Below are positions 30,716 through 39,157 of a DNA stretch of 64,000 bases, piece after piece; within the stretch, counting starts at the first letter, position 1; each line of letters opens with the position of its first letter. A model generated the notes under the pieces. That model did not search any database. It saw only the letters and a list, made by a program, of their open reading frames with translations, and was not told where the DNA came from. The position numbers and the translations under genes were made by a program. Origin of the DNA: Psychrobacillus sp048572895 (GTDB lineage Bacteria > Bacillota > Bacilli > Bacillales_A > Planococcaceae); contig NZ_CP183878.1 of the NCBI RefSeq assembly GCF_048572895.1, forward strand, positions 3,224,001-3,288,000. Direction: 5' to 3'.

Positions 30716-32199
30716 TAATATCTACCTCCATTTTGATCAATAAAATTATGTTCCATCTCCTTGACCTCTTGAATATTACGCATTTTATTGTCCCAACATT
30801 TTTGGCTTAAATCTACTGGATACTCCTCTGGATTTAAAGATCGTTTGTACTCTTCCCACAATAATTCAAGATTTTCATGCGCATATTGACGAACCTCAGA
30901 TAGCTCAGGGATTTCATAAATTACTTGCCCATTTTCTATCACTTTTTCATGTAGATTCCTTGCTTCAAAATTCGTTACAAATTTAGAGACAAATGTATGC
31001 ACTGGATGGAACATTTTTAAACGTTCCTCATGCGTAGGATCTTCATCATACATCGTGATATAGTCGCCTTCTGCTTTACCATTTTCTTTATCGATAATTC
31101 GATAAAGTTTTTTCTGACCGGGAGTTGTAACTTTTTCAGTAGTGGAAGAAATCTTAATCGTATCTTCCATTACTCCCGTTTCATTTTCAATCGATACAAT
31201 TTTATAAACAGCTCCAAGTGCCGGTTGATCATACGCCGTGATTAACTTCGTTCCGATACCCCAACTATCAACCTTGGCCCCCTGTGCTTTTAAGTTCAAA
31301 ATCGTATATTCATCCAAATCATTGGACACAACAATTTTCGCATCATGGAACCCGGCCTGATCCAACATTTTTCTTGCTTCCTTCGATAAAAATGAAATAT
31401 CACCAGAATCTAGACGGATACCGATAAAATTAATCTTATCACCAAGCTCTTTTGCTACTTTGATAGCTGTAGGCACTCCCGTTTTCAACGTATTATATGT
31501 ATCCACTAAAAACACGCAATCTTTATGGCGCTTCGCATAGGAATGAAACGCTTCATATTCGTCTTTATATGCTTGTACTAATGAATGAGCATGGGTCCCC
31601 GTAACAGGAATTCCAAACATTTTCCCAGCGCGAACATTACTAGTCCCATCTATTCCACCTATGTATGCAGCTCTAGTTCCCCAAATAGCCGCATCCATTT
31701 CTTGTGCACGTCTTGAACCAAACTCCATAGCGACTTCATCTTTTATCACTTGTTTGATACGAGATCCTTTAGTTGCTATTAACGTTTGATAATTGACGAT
31801 ATTAAGTAAAGCTGTTTCCACTAGTTGAGCTTCTGCCAACGTAGATTCAATTCGAATAATTGGTTCGTTTGGGAAAACTAGCTCTCCTTCTACCATCGAA
31901 TATACATTTCCAGTAAAACGTACGGTACGTAAATATGCTATAAAATCTTCTCTATATCCAAGCTCATCTTGTAAGTAAGCTAAATCACTATCAGTAAAAT
32001 GAAAATCCCGTAAATAATCAAGACATCTTTCCAGTCCTGCAAAAATCCCATAGCCATTGCCAAATGGAAGTTTACGGAAGAATAATTCAAACACTGCTTT
32101 GCGTTCATGCATATTATCTGCCCAATAGGCTTCCACCATGTTTATTTGATATAAGTCCGTATGTAATGCTAAACCGTCATCTGGATAATTTTTTTTCAT
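30715..32199 (-). CDS. pncB: Nicotinate phosphoribosyltransferase
   Basis: PncB makes nicotinate mononucleotide from nicotinate and PRPP, the entry step of the Preiss-Handler route. I chose ATG at 32199 (494 aa): GAGAAGGGGA lies 5 bp upstream, while the longer frame starts within that site. Visible signatures are LHTDLYQINMVEAYW, EFGSRRAQEMDAAIWGTRAA and GTHAHSLVQAY, with the likely phosphorylated His. Overlap with nadE completes a two-gene operon. Upstream, TTGGCA and TATACT could be a promoter, but with a 19-bp spacer. Confidence 0.96.
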   Translation of the reverse strand: MKKNYPDDGLALHTDLYQINMVEAYWADNMHERKAVFELFFRKLPFGNGYGIFAGLERCLDYLRDFHFTDSDLAYLQDELGYREDFIAYLRTVRFTGNVYSMVEGELVFPNEPIIRIESTLAEAQLVETALLNIVNYQTLIATKGSRIKQVIKDEVAMEFGSRRAQEMDAAIWGTRAAYIGGIDGTSNVRAGKMFGIPVTGTHAHSLVQAYKDEYEAFHSYAKRHKDCVFLVDTYNTLKTGVPTAIKVAKELGDKINFIGIRLDSGDISFLSKEARKMLDQAGFHDAKIVVSNDLDEYTILNLKAQGAKVDSWGIGTKLITAYDQPALGAVYKIVSIENETGVMEDTIKISSTTEKVTTPGQKKLYRIIDKENGKAEGDYITMYDEDPTHEERLKMFHPVHTFVSKFVTNFEARNLHEKVIENGQVIYEIPELSEVRQYAHENLELLWEEYKRSLNPEEYPVDLSQKCWDNKMRNIQEVKEMEHNFIDQNGGRY

Positions 32200-32499
32200 A
32201 AAAATCCCCTTCTCCATAACTATTGAACTAAGTATACACTATTTACCCTTTTTCTTGCCAAGTAATCCTGTCTTGGAAGTGGTGGATATAAAGGGGGTAG
32301 ACAGATTCGTGGTAATGTTGCGATTACTTGTAGTAACGTTGCGGATACTCGTTTGATTGTTGCGCATATAAGTCCAGATGTTGCGGGTAACCAGAGAAAT
32401 GTTGCTTATAACTATAATCATTTTAGGTGTTATTTTTTGGAGTTCTATTACGCCACTCAAAACAACACGATAGTACCCCATAATAACAAGATAAAAAAA
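32200..32499. other. pncB upstream region with 21-bp array
   Basis: About 300 bp between pncB and the PQQ dehydrogenase terminator. A short minus-strand frame (32239-32508) crosses it but consists of array-driven heptapeptides and is not a credible gene. Positions 32216-32285 and about 32427-32460 are paralogous to 34981-35045 and about 35106-35140, the matching spacer of the duplicated dehydrogenase unit. Confidence 0.7.
32317..32421. repeat. 21-bp periodic array 2 (core GTTGCG)
   Basis: Five units begin at 32317, 32338, 32359, 32380 and 32401, exactly 21 bp apart. Each starts GTTGC, four of them GTTGCG, followed by a weaker RTA-rich stretch (GTTGCGGATAC is typical). On the minus strand the core reads NTAYNNGCAAC, for example GTATCCGCAAC and TTACCCGCAAC. 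The paralogous spacer at 35045-35106 lacks the array. Confidence 0.85.
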
Positions 32500-32537
32500 G
32501 CTACTCATTAAGTTTGAATGACAACTTAATGAGTAGC
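32500..32537 (-). terminator. Terminator of PQQ dehydrogenase copy 1
   Basis: GCTACTCATTAAGTT pairs perfectly with AACTTAATGAGTAGC (15 bp), with a T-run on the minus strand. A near-identical hairpin follows copy 2 at 35169-35204. Confidence 0.95.
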
Positions 32538-32555
32538 AAATAACTTTTTCTTTTA

Positions 32556-34772
32556 CTATTCTCCTTGCGGTGAAATTACATCTACAACATAAGCCGCCAC
32601 TGCTTCAATTTCTTCCGGAGTTAGCGTATCTTTAAATGAAGGCATTGAAGAACCTCCCTCTATTATACGTGCCAGGACTTCTTCTTTACTTTCAGCAACT
32701 TCACTATTTTGTAAGTTAGGACCATTATGGCCATTTGCCCCTTGGTTTCCATGGCAAGCTAAACAGTTTGCATCATAAACAGATATTCCTTTATCAGGGT
32801 TTGCGCTTACTGTTTCACCTTCCGTTGTATCATCTGTTGACGATGTGGAAGCTTTAACGGACGCATCAATTACTTGCCCTTCTGGTAAAGTTCCCCCTAA
32901 CTTAAATGTGTATATTTTGTCTCCATGTATTGAACCTGCAAGTGCATTTCCTGCAGCATAGATGGAGATATACTGTTCACCATCAATTTCATAAGTGACA
33001 GACGGGGCATTGGCACCAGCATCCATCATATATTCCCACACTTGATCACCCGTTTTAGCATCGTACGCAATGAGACGACCATCATTATGGCCTACAAAAA
33101 CAAGATTTCCTGCTGTTGTTAAGACCCCACTGTATGCAATCGAATCCCAATTATGTTGCCAAGCAATTTTATTCGTTTTAACATCAATTGCGGTTACCGT
33201 TCCTCTTGCTGGAGCATCTAATACAGGGCCAAAAATACTTCCTAAATACATATCACCTTCTTGAAATTCCATTAACTCTCTTCTTTCAAAAGAGAAGTAA
33301 TTATCAGCACCTAATACATAGTAATATTCGGTATCAGGATTGTATGCAGAAGGTGGCCAGTTTGCCCCTCCAAAAGTCCCTGGTTTAAGGGTAATTGGTA
33401 CATCCCAAAATGGTGTGAAAATATCTCCAATCTCACCCGTAAATTCAGGTCCTAAATCCTTTTTAACATCTTCCTCTGTAACACCTTGTGGAACAAATGC
33501 ATCTCCAATTGGAAACGGTTGAGTTGGAGATGTTTTTTGAAGTTCATCTTGTGGTACAGGTTTTTCTTCAATCCCTACCAATGGTGTCCCATCCGTACGA
33601 TCTAAGAAATAAATCCAACCAGTTTTACCTGCTTGACCGAGACCTTTGCGCATTTTCCCATCCATTTCAACATCGTATAAAATAACTGGGTTTGCTGGGT
33701 CCATATCCCATATATCATGATGTACTTCTTGGAAATGCCATACATAATCTCCGTTTTCCGCATTCAATGCTACTACTGAGTTATTGTATAGATTATCCCC
33801 TTCTCGGTTGCTACCGTCTATATCTGGCGCAGCATTTCCGGTTGCAAAATATATATAACCCAGCTCGGGATCTACTGCTGGTGTATTCCATACTGGAGCA
33901 CCACCTGTTATCCAAGCATTGTTATCCGTTGGCCATGTATCTCCATGAATGTCTCCAGGCCCAGGAATTGTATAGAATCTCCAAACTTCAAATCCTAAAT
34001 CCGAATCATACGCCATCACGCGACCACGAATACCATATTCTCCTCCAGATACACCTGTATAAACTTTTCCATTATAGTAAAGTGGTGCACTAGTTACTGT
34101 GTATCCTTCTTCCCACTCTGCTACTTTTGTTTCCCATAGTAATTCACCTGTTTTTTGGTCAAGAGCGATTAATCTAGCATCTAATAATCCCACATATACT
34201 TTTCCATCCCCTACCGCAACGCCACGTGTTGTCCATCCACAACAAACTGTATCCATCTCTTGTGGAATATCAGGTTCGTATGCCCAAACTTGTTCTCCTG
34301 TTTTCGCATCTATAGCGAAAACGTCGTTTGCCCCAGTTGCAATATACATCACACCATCCACTACTATTGGAGTTGCTTCACCAGAGTGTTTCCCCTCTGC
34401 TCCTGATCCACCTAAGCTACTAACCCAAGTAGGTTTTAAATCTCCAATATTTTCAGTAGTAATTTGGTTTAGCATGGAATAACGTCTGTTGTAGTAATCA
34501 CCACCATATGTTGTCCATTCTTCCTGCGCATACTCTACTTTTTCATCTGGATTTGATGGACTAGGTGCAACTTTGATTTCTGTTTCTGGTTCTTCTTTTT
34601 CTGGTGCTTGTGCTTGTTCTTCTTTTACTGTTATGGTGGCATAGGGAACTTTTTCATTCTCATTATCCGAGTTCTCAAATTCTGCTACCAGATATAGCAT
34701 TAATAAAACTACAAAAACAATTAATGAACCTATAAAGATTTGTGCCCATACTGATAACCCTCTGTTTCGCAT
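32556..34772 (-). CDS. Membrane-anchored PQQ dehydrogenase with C-terminal cytochrome c, copy 1
   Basis: A 738-aa quinohaemoprotein dehydrogenase. One membrane span (residues 10-30) anchors it, and the rest is external: an acidic linker, a PQQ beta-propeller (about 83-630), then a cytochrome c domain with C670-LA-C673-H674 and probable distal Met710. Active-site residues of the methanol/ethanol dehydrogenase group are visible: the vicinal pair Cys177-Cys178, Glu245 (GGEYGIRG), Asn313 (TGNAAPD) and Asp356 in HHDIWDMDP. It should oxidise an alcohol or sugar and pass electrons through haem to the respiratory chain. The substrate is unknown. It is about 85% similar to copy 2. No PQQ synthesis genes lie in the window. 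Confidence 0.9.
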   Translation of the reverse strand: MRNRGLSVWAQIFIGSLIVFVVLLMLYLVAEFENSDNENEKVPYATITVKEEQAQAPEKEEPETEIKVAPSPSNPDEKVEYAQEEWTTYGGDYYNRRYSMLNQITTENIGDLKPTWVSSLGGSGAEGKHSGEATPIVVDGVMYIATGANDVFAIDAKTGEQVWAYEPDIPQEMDTVCCGWTTRGVAVGDGKVYVGLLDARLIALDQKTGELLWETKVAEWEEGYTVTSAPLYYNGKVYTGVSGGEYGIRGRVMAYDSDLGFEVWRFYTIPGPGDIHGDTWPTDNNAWITGGAPVWNTPAVDPELGYIYFATGNAAPDIDGSNREGDNLYNNSVVALNAENGDYVWHFQEVHHDIWDMDPANPVILYDVEMDGKMRKGLGQAGKTGWIYFLDRTDGTPLVGIEEKPVPQDELQKTSPTQPFPIGDAFVPQGVTEEDVKKDLGPEFTGEIGDIFTPFWDVPITLKPGTFGGANWPPSAYNPDTEYYYVLGADNYFSFERRELMEFQEGDMYLGSIFGPVLDAPARGTVTAIDVKTNKIAWQHNWDSIAYSGVLTTAGNLVFVGHNDGRLIAYDAKTGDQVWEYMMDAGANAPSVTYEIDGEQYISIYAAGNALAGSIHGDKIYTFKLGGTLPEGQVIDASVKASTSSTDDTTEGETVSANPDKGISVYDANCLACHGNQGANGHNGPNLQNSEVAESKEEVLARIIEGGSSMPSFKDTLTPEEIEAVAAYVVDVISPQGE

Positions 34773-35168
34773 CTAATTCCTCCTTTAAAATTTTAAATAT
34801 TCCGATTAAATATTTTATGTTTCAAATTTGAAAGAAATGCTGTCCTTTAAATTTTGAGACAAATAAAAAACTGGCCAAGAGTATAAATCCTTGAACAGTT
34901 TTTATATCAACATCTTATTTCGTTAAATCCATGCATCCTTCACAAATCAAACCAAATAATTCTTCAAAATCTGATTCTCCAAAACTATTGAACCTAGTTA
35001 TACTATTTTCTCTTTTTCTTGGAAAGTAATCCTGTCTATGAAGTGGCCGACAACCATTCGAAGAGCCCCTTACTTTGAAGGGAGAAAAACTATTCTAAAG
35101 AGCTTTGTGATTTTAATGGAGTTCTATAGTCTGACTCAAACGGTAATAATTCGCAAGGAAACGGAAAA
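34773..35168. other. Duplication junction between the two PQQ genes
   Basis: This gap carries the scar of a tandem duplication. From low to high coordinate it contains the short upstream region of copy 1; a weakened copy of the aminotransferase terminator (34868-34905); a 62-bp relic of the aminotransferase 3' end (34917-34978); the junction near ATTCTCC (34974-34980); then DNA paralogous to the pncB upstream region (34981-35045). There is no functional gene. A filler of about 60 bp occupies the place where array 2 sits in the other copy. Confidence 0.8.
34917..34978 (-). pseudogene. 3' relic of the aminotransferase gene
   Basis: About 62 bp match the end of the aminotransferase at 37787-37848 with six differences by eye, starting TTTCGTTAAATCC and including CCTTCACAAATCAAA. 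The relic ends abruptly at the duplication junction. It has no start or remaining domain, so it is non-functional. Confidence 0.85.
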
Positions 35169-35204
35169 AGCTACTCACTAAGTTTGAAGGACTTAATGAG
35201 TAGC
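35169..35204 (-). terminator. Terminator of PQQ dehydrogenase copy 2
   Basis: GCTACTCACTAAGT pairs with ACTTAATGAGTAGC (one mismatch), a paralogue of the hairpin after copy 1, with a T-rich stretch on the minus strand. Confidence 0.9.
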
Positions 35205-35222
35205 TAATAATTTATTCTTGCA

Positions 35223-37421
35223 CTATTCTCCCTGTGGAGATATTACATCCACAACATAGGCCGCTACTGCTTCAATTTCTTCTGGCGTTAGCGAATCTTT
35301 AAACGAAGGCATCGAAGAACCCCCTTCTTCTATACGCGCTATAACTTCTTCTCTACTTACAGCAACTTCACTATTTTGTAAGTTTGGACCATTGTGGCCA
35401 TTTGCCCCTTGGTTACCATGACAAGCTAAACAGTTTGCATCATAAACCGTAATGCCTTTATCAGGTTTTGCACTCACTGTATCTCCTTCAGTTGAAGCCT
35501 CTGAAGGTTTTGTGTTTTTAGCTGGGAATTTAATTACTTGACCCTCAGGTAAAGTCCCGCCTAATTTAAACGTGTATATTTTATCTCCGTGTTTACTACC
35601 TGCAAGTGCATTCCCAGCAGCATAAATAGAAATATATTGTTCACCATCGATTTCATACGTAATGGATGGTGCATTTGCTCCTGCATCCATCATGTACTCC
35701 CAAACTTGATCGCCAGTTTTTGCATCATAAGCAATCAGACGACCATCACTATGTCCTACAAAAACAAGATTCCCTTTAGTAGTCAAAACGCCACTATATG
35801 CTTGAGTATCCCACTTTTGCTGCCATGCAATTTTATTTGTTTTTACATCTATCGCAGTGACAGTACCACGAACTGGAGCATCTAAAACTGGTCCAAAAAT
35901 ACTTCCAAAGTATTGATCGCCTTCTTTAAATTCTTCCAATTCACTTCTTTCAAATGACATATAAGTGTCATTACCTAATACATAATAGTACTCTGTATCA
36001 GGGTTATAAGCTGAAGGAGGCCAGTTCGCTCCACCAGATGGTCCCGGCTTAAGTGTAATTGGAACATCCCAAAATGGTGTGAAAATACTTCCAATTTCTC
36101 CTGTGAAATCAGATGATAAATCATTCTTCACATCTTCCTCTGTTACAGCTTGAGGAACGAAGGCATCTCCAACAGGAAACGGTTGCGTTGCTGCCGTTTT
36201 TTGTCGTTCATCCTGTGGTACAGGTTTTTCTTCAATACCAACAAGTGGTGTTCCATCAGTACGGTCTAAAAGATAAACCCAACCAGTTTTACCAGCCTGC
36301 CCAAGCCCTTTCCGCATTTTCCCATCCATTTCTACATCATAAAGAATGACGGGGTTTGCGGGATCCATATCCCAAATATCATGATGTACTTGTTGGAAAT
36401 GCCATACATACTCTCCACTTTCAGCATTCACCGCAACAACTGAGTTGGCATATAAATTATCTCCTTCACGGTTACTTCCATCTAAATCTGGAGCAGTATT
36501 TCCAGTTGCAAAGTAAATGTATCCAAGTTCAGGGTCTACTGATGGTGTATTCCATACTGGGCCACCACCCGTTAACCAAGCATCATTATCTGCGGGCCAT
36601 GTATCTCCGTTAATGTCACCAGGACCAGGAATTGTGTAGAAACGCCAAACCTCAAAACCTAAATCCGCATCATAAGCCATTACACGTCCACGAATACCAT
36701 ATTCCCCACCAGCTACGCCGGTATATACTTTTCCGTTATAGAATAGTGGTGCACTAGTAATCGTGTAACCTTCTTCCCACTCAGCTACTTTTGTTTCCCA
36801 TAAGACTTCACCTGTTTTTTGATCAAGTGCGATTAAACGTGCATCGAGTAATCCCACAAATACTTTACCATCACCAACTGCAACTCCACGAGTCGTCCAT
36901 CCGCAACAGACAGTATCCATCTCTTGTGGAATATCAGGATTGTACACCCATATTTGTTCGCCAGTTTTAGCATCAATTGCGAAAACATCATTAGCTCCAG
37001 TAGCAATATACATAACGCCATCCACTACTAATGGAGTAGCTTCTCCAGAATGCTTACCTTCTGCTCCTGAGCCTCCTAAGCTGGAAACCCAAGTTGGTTT
37101 TAAATCACCAATATTTTCAGTAGTAATTTGGTTTAGCAACGAATATCTTCGATTGTAGTAGTCTCCTCCATTTGTAACCCACTCATTAGAAGAATACTCT
37201 ACTTCTATATCTGGTCGAGACGGGCTTGGAGATTCTTTACCATCAGTCTTTGTATCGTTCTTGTCATCCTGAACTACCTCTTCTACACTTGAAACCCCTT
37301 GGTCTGCAACTTCCTTTTCATCTTCGTCTTCAAGCGCTAAAAAATATAGACCAAAGATTACTACAAGAGTAATTATGGAACCAATAAAAATTTGTTTCCA
37401 AACTGAATTTTCTCTTCTCAT
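35223..37421 (-). CDS. Membrane-anchored PQQ dehydrogenase with C-terminal cytochrome c, copy 2
   Basis: A 732-aa paralogue of the neighbouring gene, with the same layout: membrane span (residues 9-29), acidic variable linker, propeller with Cys172-Cys173, Glu240, Asn308 and Asp351 (WDMD), and a cytochrome c domain with C664-LA-C667-H668. The propeller and haem domain are nearly the same as in copy 1; most differences lie in the linker (residues 30-75) and at the junction before the haem domain (about 632-650). Both copies look intact, so they may differ in expression or partner rather than chemistry. It lies downstream of the aminotransferase but is separated from it by a terminator. Confidence 0.9.
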   Translation of the reverse strand: MRRENSVWKQIFIGSIITLVVIFGLYFLALEDEDEKEVADQGVSSVEEVVQDDKNDTKTDGKESPSPSRPDIEVEYSSNEWVTNGGDYYNRRYSLLNQITTENIGDLKPTWVSSLGGSGAEGKHSGEATPLVVDGVMYIATGANDVFAIDAKTGEQIWVYNPDIPQEMDTVCCGWTTRGVAVGDGKVFVGLLDARLIALDQKTGEVLWETKVAEWEEGYTITSAPLFYNGKVYTGVAGGEYGIRGRVMAYDADLGFEVWRFYTIPGPGDINGDTWPADNDAWLTGGGPVWNTPSVDPELGYIYFATGNTAPDLDGSNREGDNLYANSVVAVNAESGEYVWHFQQVHHDIWDMDPANPVILYDVEMDGKMRKGLGQAGKTGWVYLLDRTDGTPLVGIEEKPVPQDERQKTAATQPFPVGDAFVPQAVTEEDVKNDLSSDFTGEIGSIFTPFWDVPITLKPGPSGGANWPPSAYNPDTEYYYVLGNDTYMSFERSELEEFKEGDQYFGSIFGPVLDAPVRGTVTAIDVKTNKIAWQQKWDTQAYSGVLTTKGNLVFVGHSDGRLIAYDAKTGDQVWEYMMDAGANAPSITYEIDGEQYISIYAAGNALAGSKHGDKIYTFKLGGTLPEGQVIKFPAKNTKPSEASTEGDTVSAKPDKGITVYDANCLACHGNQGANGHNGPNLQNSEVAVSREEVIARIEEGGSSMPSFKDSLTPEEIEAVAAYVVDVISPQGE

Positions 37422-37612
37422 ACCTTATTCCCCCTCAATTCACAATTTTGACACAGATTTCATTACTATTATACTCCTACCATTTTACTAATATCAATAT
37501 TAATTATCCTAGTTTCAAAATACTTGTTAAGTTGTTTGGTATTACTAGTAGTTATATCTCGCTTCTCGGAAACTAAATCCTAGCTATTATCATACCTAGC
37601 AGGTGAAAAGTC

Positions 37613-37738
37613 GTTTATGGGCTATTTATCATTGTTTATGGACTGTTCTCGATATTTTTTGGGCTATTGCGCATTGTTTATGGACTATAACTCCCTATTT
37701 ATGGGCTATTTACTTTAATTTATCCGCTACACAAAAAA
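37613..37738. repeat. 21-bp periodic array 3 (core TTTATGGRCTAT)
   Basis: Six units begin at 37613, 37634, 37655, 37676, 37697 and 37718, exactly 21 bp apart. The first 12 bases follow KTTTATGGRCTRT closely (unit 3 has TTTTTTGGGCTAT; the last has ATTTATCCGCTAC). The remaining bases vary. It lies between PQQ copy 2 and the aminotransferase terminator; the paralogous spacer before copy 1 lacks it. Confidence 0.88.
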
Positions 37739-37767
37739 ACTGCCTAGGGTTAGAACCCCAGACAGTT
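37739..37767 (-). terminator. Aminotransferase terminator
   Basis: On the minus strand ACTGTCTGGGGTT and AACCCTAGGCAGT pair with two mismatches, followed by a run of T. A decayed copy lies at 34868-34905. Confidence 0.85.
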
Positions 37768-37782
37768 GACAGTTGCATTTTA

Positions 37783-39063
37783 TTATTTCGTTAAATCCTT
37801 ACAACCTTCACAAATCAAATCAAATAATTCTTCAATATCCGATTCTTCTACACATGAGAATGCTACACGAATATCTGTTTTATTGCTTGCTATTACACCG
37901 ACACCATATTGATCTAATAAGTGCAGTCTTAGTGTTTCTGCATCTATATCATTTAATTTCAGGCACATGAAGTAACCAGAGTTAAATGGGTAGTATGTCC
38001 AGTATGGAGCAAACTTTTCATTGGCCAGTACTTGCTTTGTCTTCACAGCTCTTCCTTGCATGATTTGGAATTTCTCTTCTTTTTCTATTAAATACTCTTC
38101 GGATTGAAGTGACTCCAAAAGAATTGTCTGAGAAATATGAGACCCACTTGAAACAGTTCCTCGAATGATACCCTTCGTTTTTTGTTCTAAGGCATCTAGT
38201 GTATCTGGATTCGCTGCGTACGTGATGAACCCAACGCGTAATCCCCAAACGTAGTTTTCTTTCGTAGCACCATCAATTTTTACTGGTAAAATATTCGCAT
38301 GGGTATCAGCTAGTAAACCGAACAATGATTCTTTAATAGAATCCTCATAAAATAACCCGAAATAAGCATCGTCTAGTAAAACAACTAATTTCAAGCCACC
38401 TTCAGCAGCATCCTTCAACACTTGAACGATTGCTTCTGCCTCTTCTACAGAAGGAGTAAAACCAGTAGGATTGTTAGGAAAGTTTAACAAAACAATCGCT
38501 TTATCCTTTTGCTTAGCAAGCGTTTCACGGAATGCTTCCACATGGAAACCACCTGTTTCATTAAAAAGAGGGAAAGTTTCGACACGTCCTTCTCTTCTTA
38601 TCTGGAATACCGTATTGTAGTTGCCCCAATATTGCTGTGGTGTTACTAACACGTCTCCAGCGTCCATAAACAGATCTGCCGCGATACTTAAGCCATGAGT
38701 TAGTGCACTAGTTACAATCGGTGTGCCAATCGATTTGCCTTGCATCGATGGGTTGTCCATTAGAAGCTTTTCCTTCCATAATGATCGTAAAGTTTCCTTC
38801 CCCTGAGGAGCTGCATACGGGTATATATCACTTGGTTTATAATCTAATTTCTTTTGTATATGACGGAAATGCATCGGTTCGCCATTCTCCGTTGCGATTC
38901 CAATAGTAGCATTAAATCGATGTGCTTTTTTCCCTGCTTCCGCACTTTGACTTAAAATTCCTTTTGGATAGTACAAGCTTTTACCTAATTCCGATAACAT
39001 ATTGTAAATAGCAGGATTTTCTTTTTGTATTTTCTCGTTTAATTGCGTTGCTAAAGCATTCAT
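37783..39063 (-). CDS. PLP-dependent aminotransferase, class I/II
   Basis: A 426-aa fold-type I aminotransferase. The PLP-binding lysine is Lys268 in DGATKENYVWGLRVGF, matching the class pattern (K, then G-x-R-x-G). Asn and Asp contacts lie in NFPNNPTGF and LLDDAYFGLF. The N-terminal half has YPYAAPQGKETLR. The closest general match is an aromatic or broad-range amino acid transaminase, but the substrate cannot be read from sequence. It starts at ATG after GGAGGTACC and ends at its own terminator. Its last 62 bases are duplicated at 34917-34978. Confidence 0.9.
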   Translation of the reverse strand: MNALATQLNEKIQKENPAIYNMLSELGKSLYYPKGILSQSAEAGKKAHRFNATIGIATENGEPMHFRHIQKKLDYKPSDIYPYAAPQGKETLRSLWKEKLLMDNPSMQGKSIGTPIVTSALTHGLSIAADLFMDAGDVLVTPQQYWGNYNTVFQIRREGRVETFPLFNETGGFHVEAFRETLAKQKDKAIVLLNFPNNPTGFTPSVEEAEAIVQVLKDAAEGGLKLVVLLDDAYFGLFYEDSIKESLFGLLADTHANILPVKIDGATKENYVWGLRVGFITYAANPDTLDALEQKTKGIIRGTVSSGSHISQTILLESLQSEEYLIEKEEKFQIMQGRAVKTKQVLANEKFAPYWTYYPFNSGYFMCLKLNDIDAETLRLHLLDQYGVGVIASNKTDIRVAFSCVEESDIEELFDLICEGCKDLTK

Positions 39064-39157
39064 CTATTGGTACCTCCATAATATTTGATTTAAAAACATT
39101 GTACTCTATTTGACTAAAGTATTATACCCCTTCATGAAATATATTGTTCTATCCTCG

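Larger units (their letters stand above)
37422..37782. other. Gap upstream of PQQ copy 2
   Basis: This 361-bp stretch contains 21-bp array 3 (37613-37738) and the aminotransferase terminator (37739-37767). The AT-rich part nearest the gene (37440-37600) should hold the promoter, but I cannot point to a convincing pair of hexamers. A short plus-strand frame across the array is made of array-driven heptapeptides (LWAIYHC, LWTVLDI and so on) and is not a real gene. Confidence 0.7.

Noticed and set aside
32239..32508. 89-aa minus-strand frame in the pncB upstream region
   Set aside because: It is built of array-driven heptapeptides, has no good ribosome site, and its paralogous spacer lacks it.
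32556..34772. Firm call of a lanthanide-dependent enzyme from WDMD
   Set aside because: Membrane glucose dehydrogenases using Ca or Mg share WDMD, so the motif alone does not decide the metal.
37613..37738. CRISPR array with 21-bp units
   Set aside because: Conserved parts are only about 12 bp and intervals about 9 bp, far below CRISPR repeat and spacer sizes; no cas genes are present.
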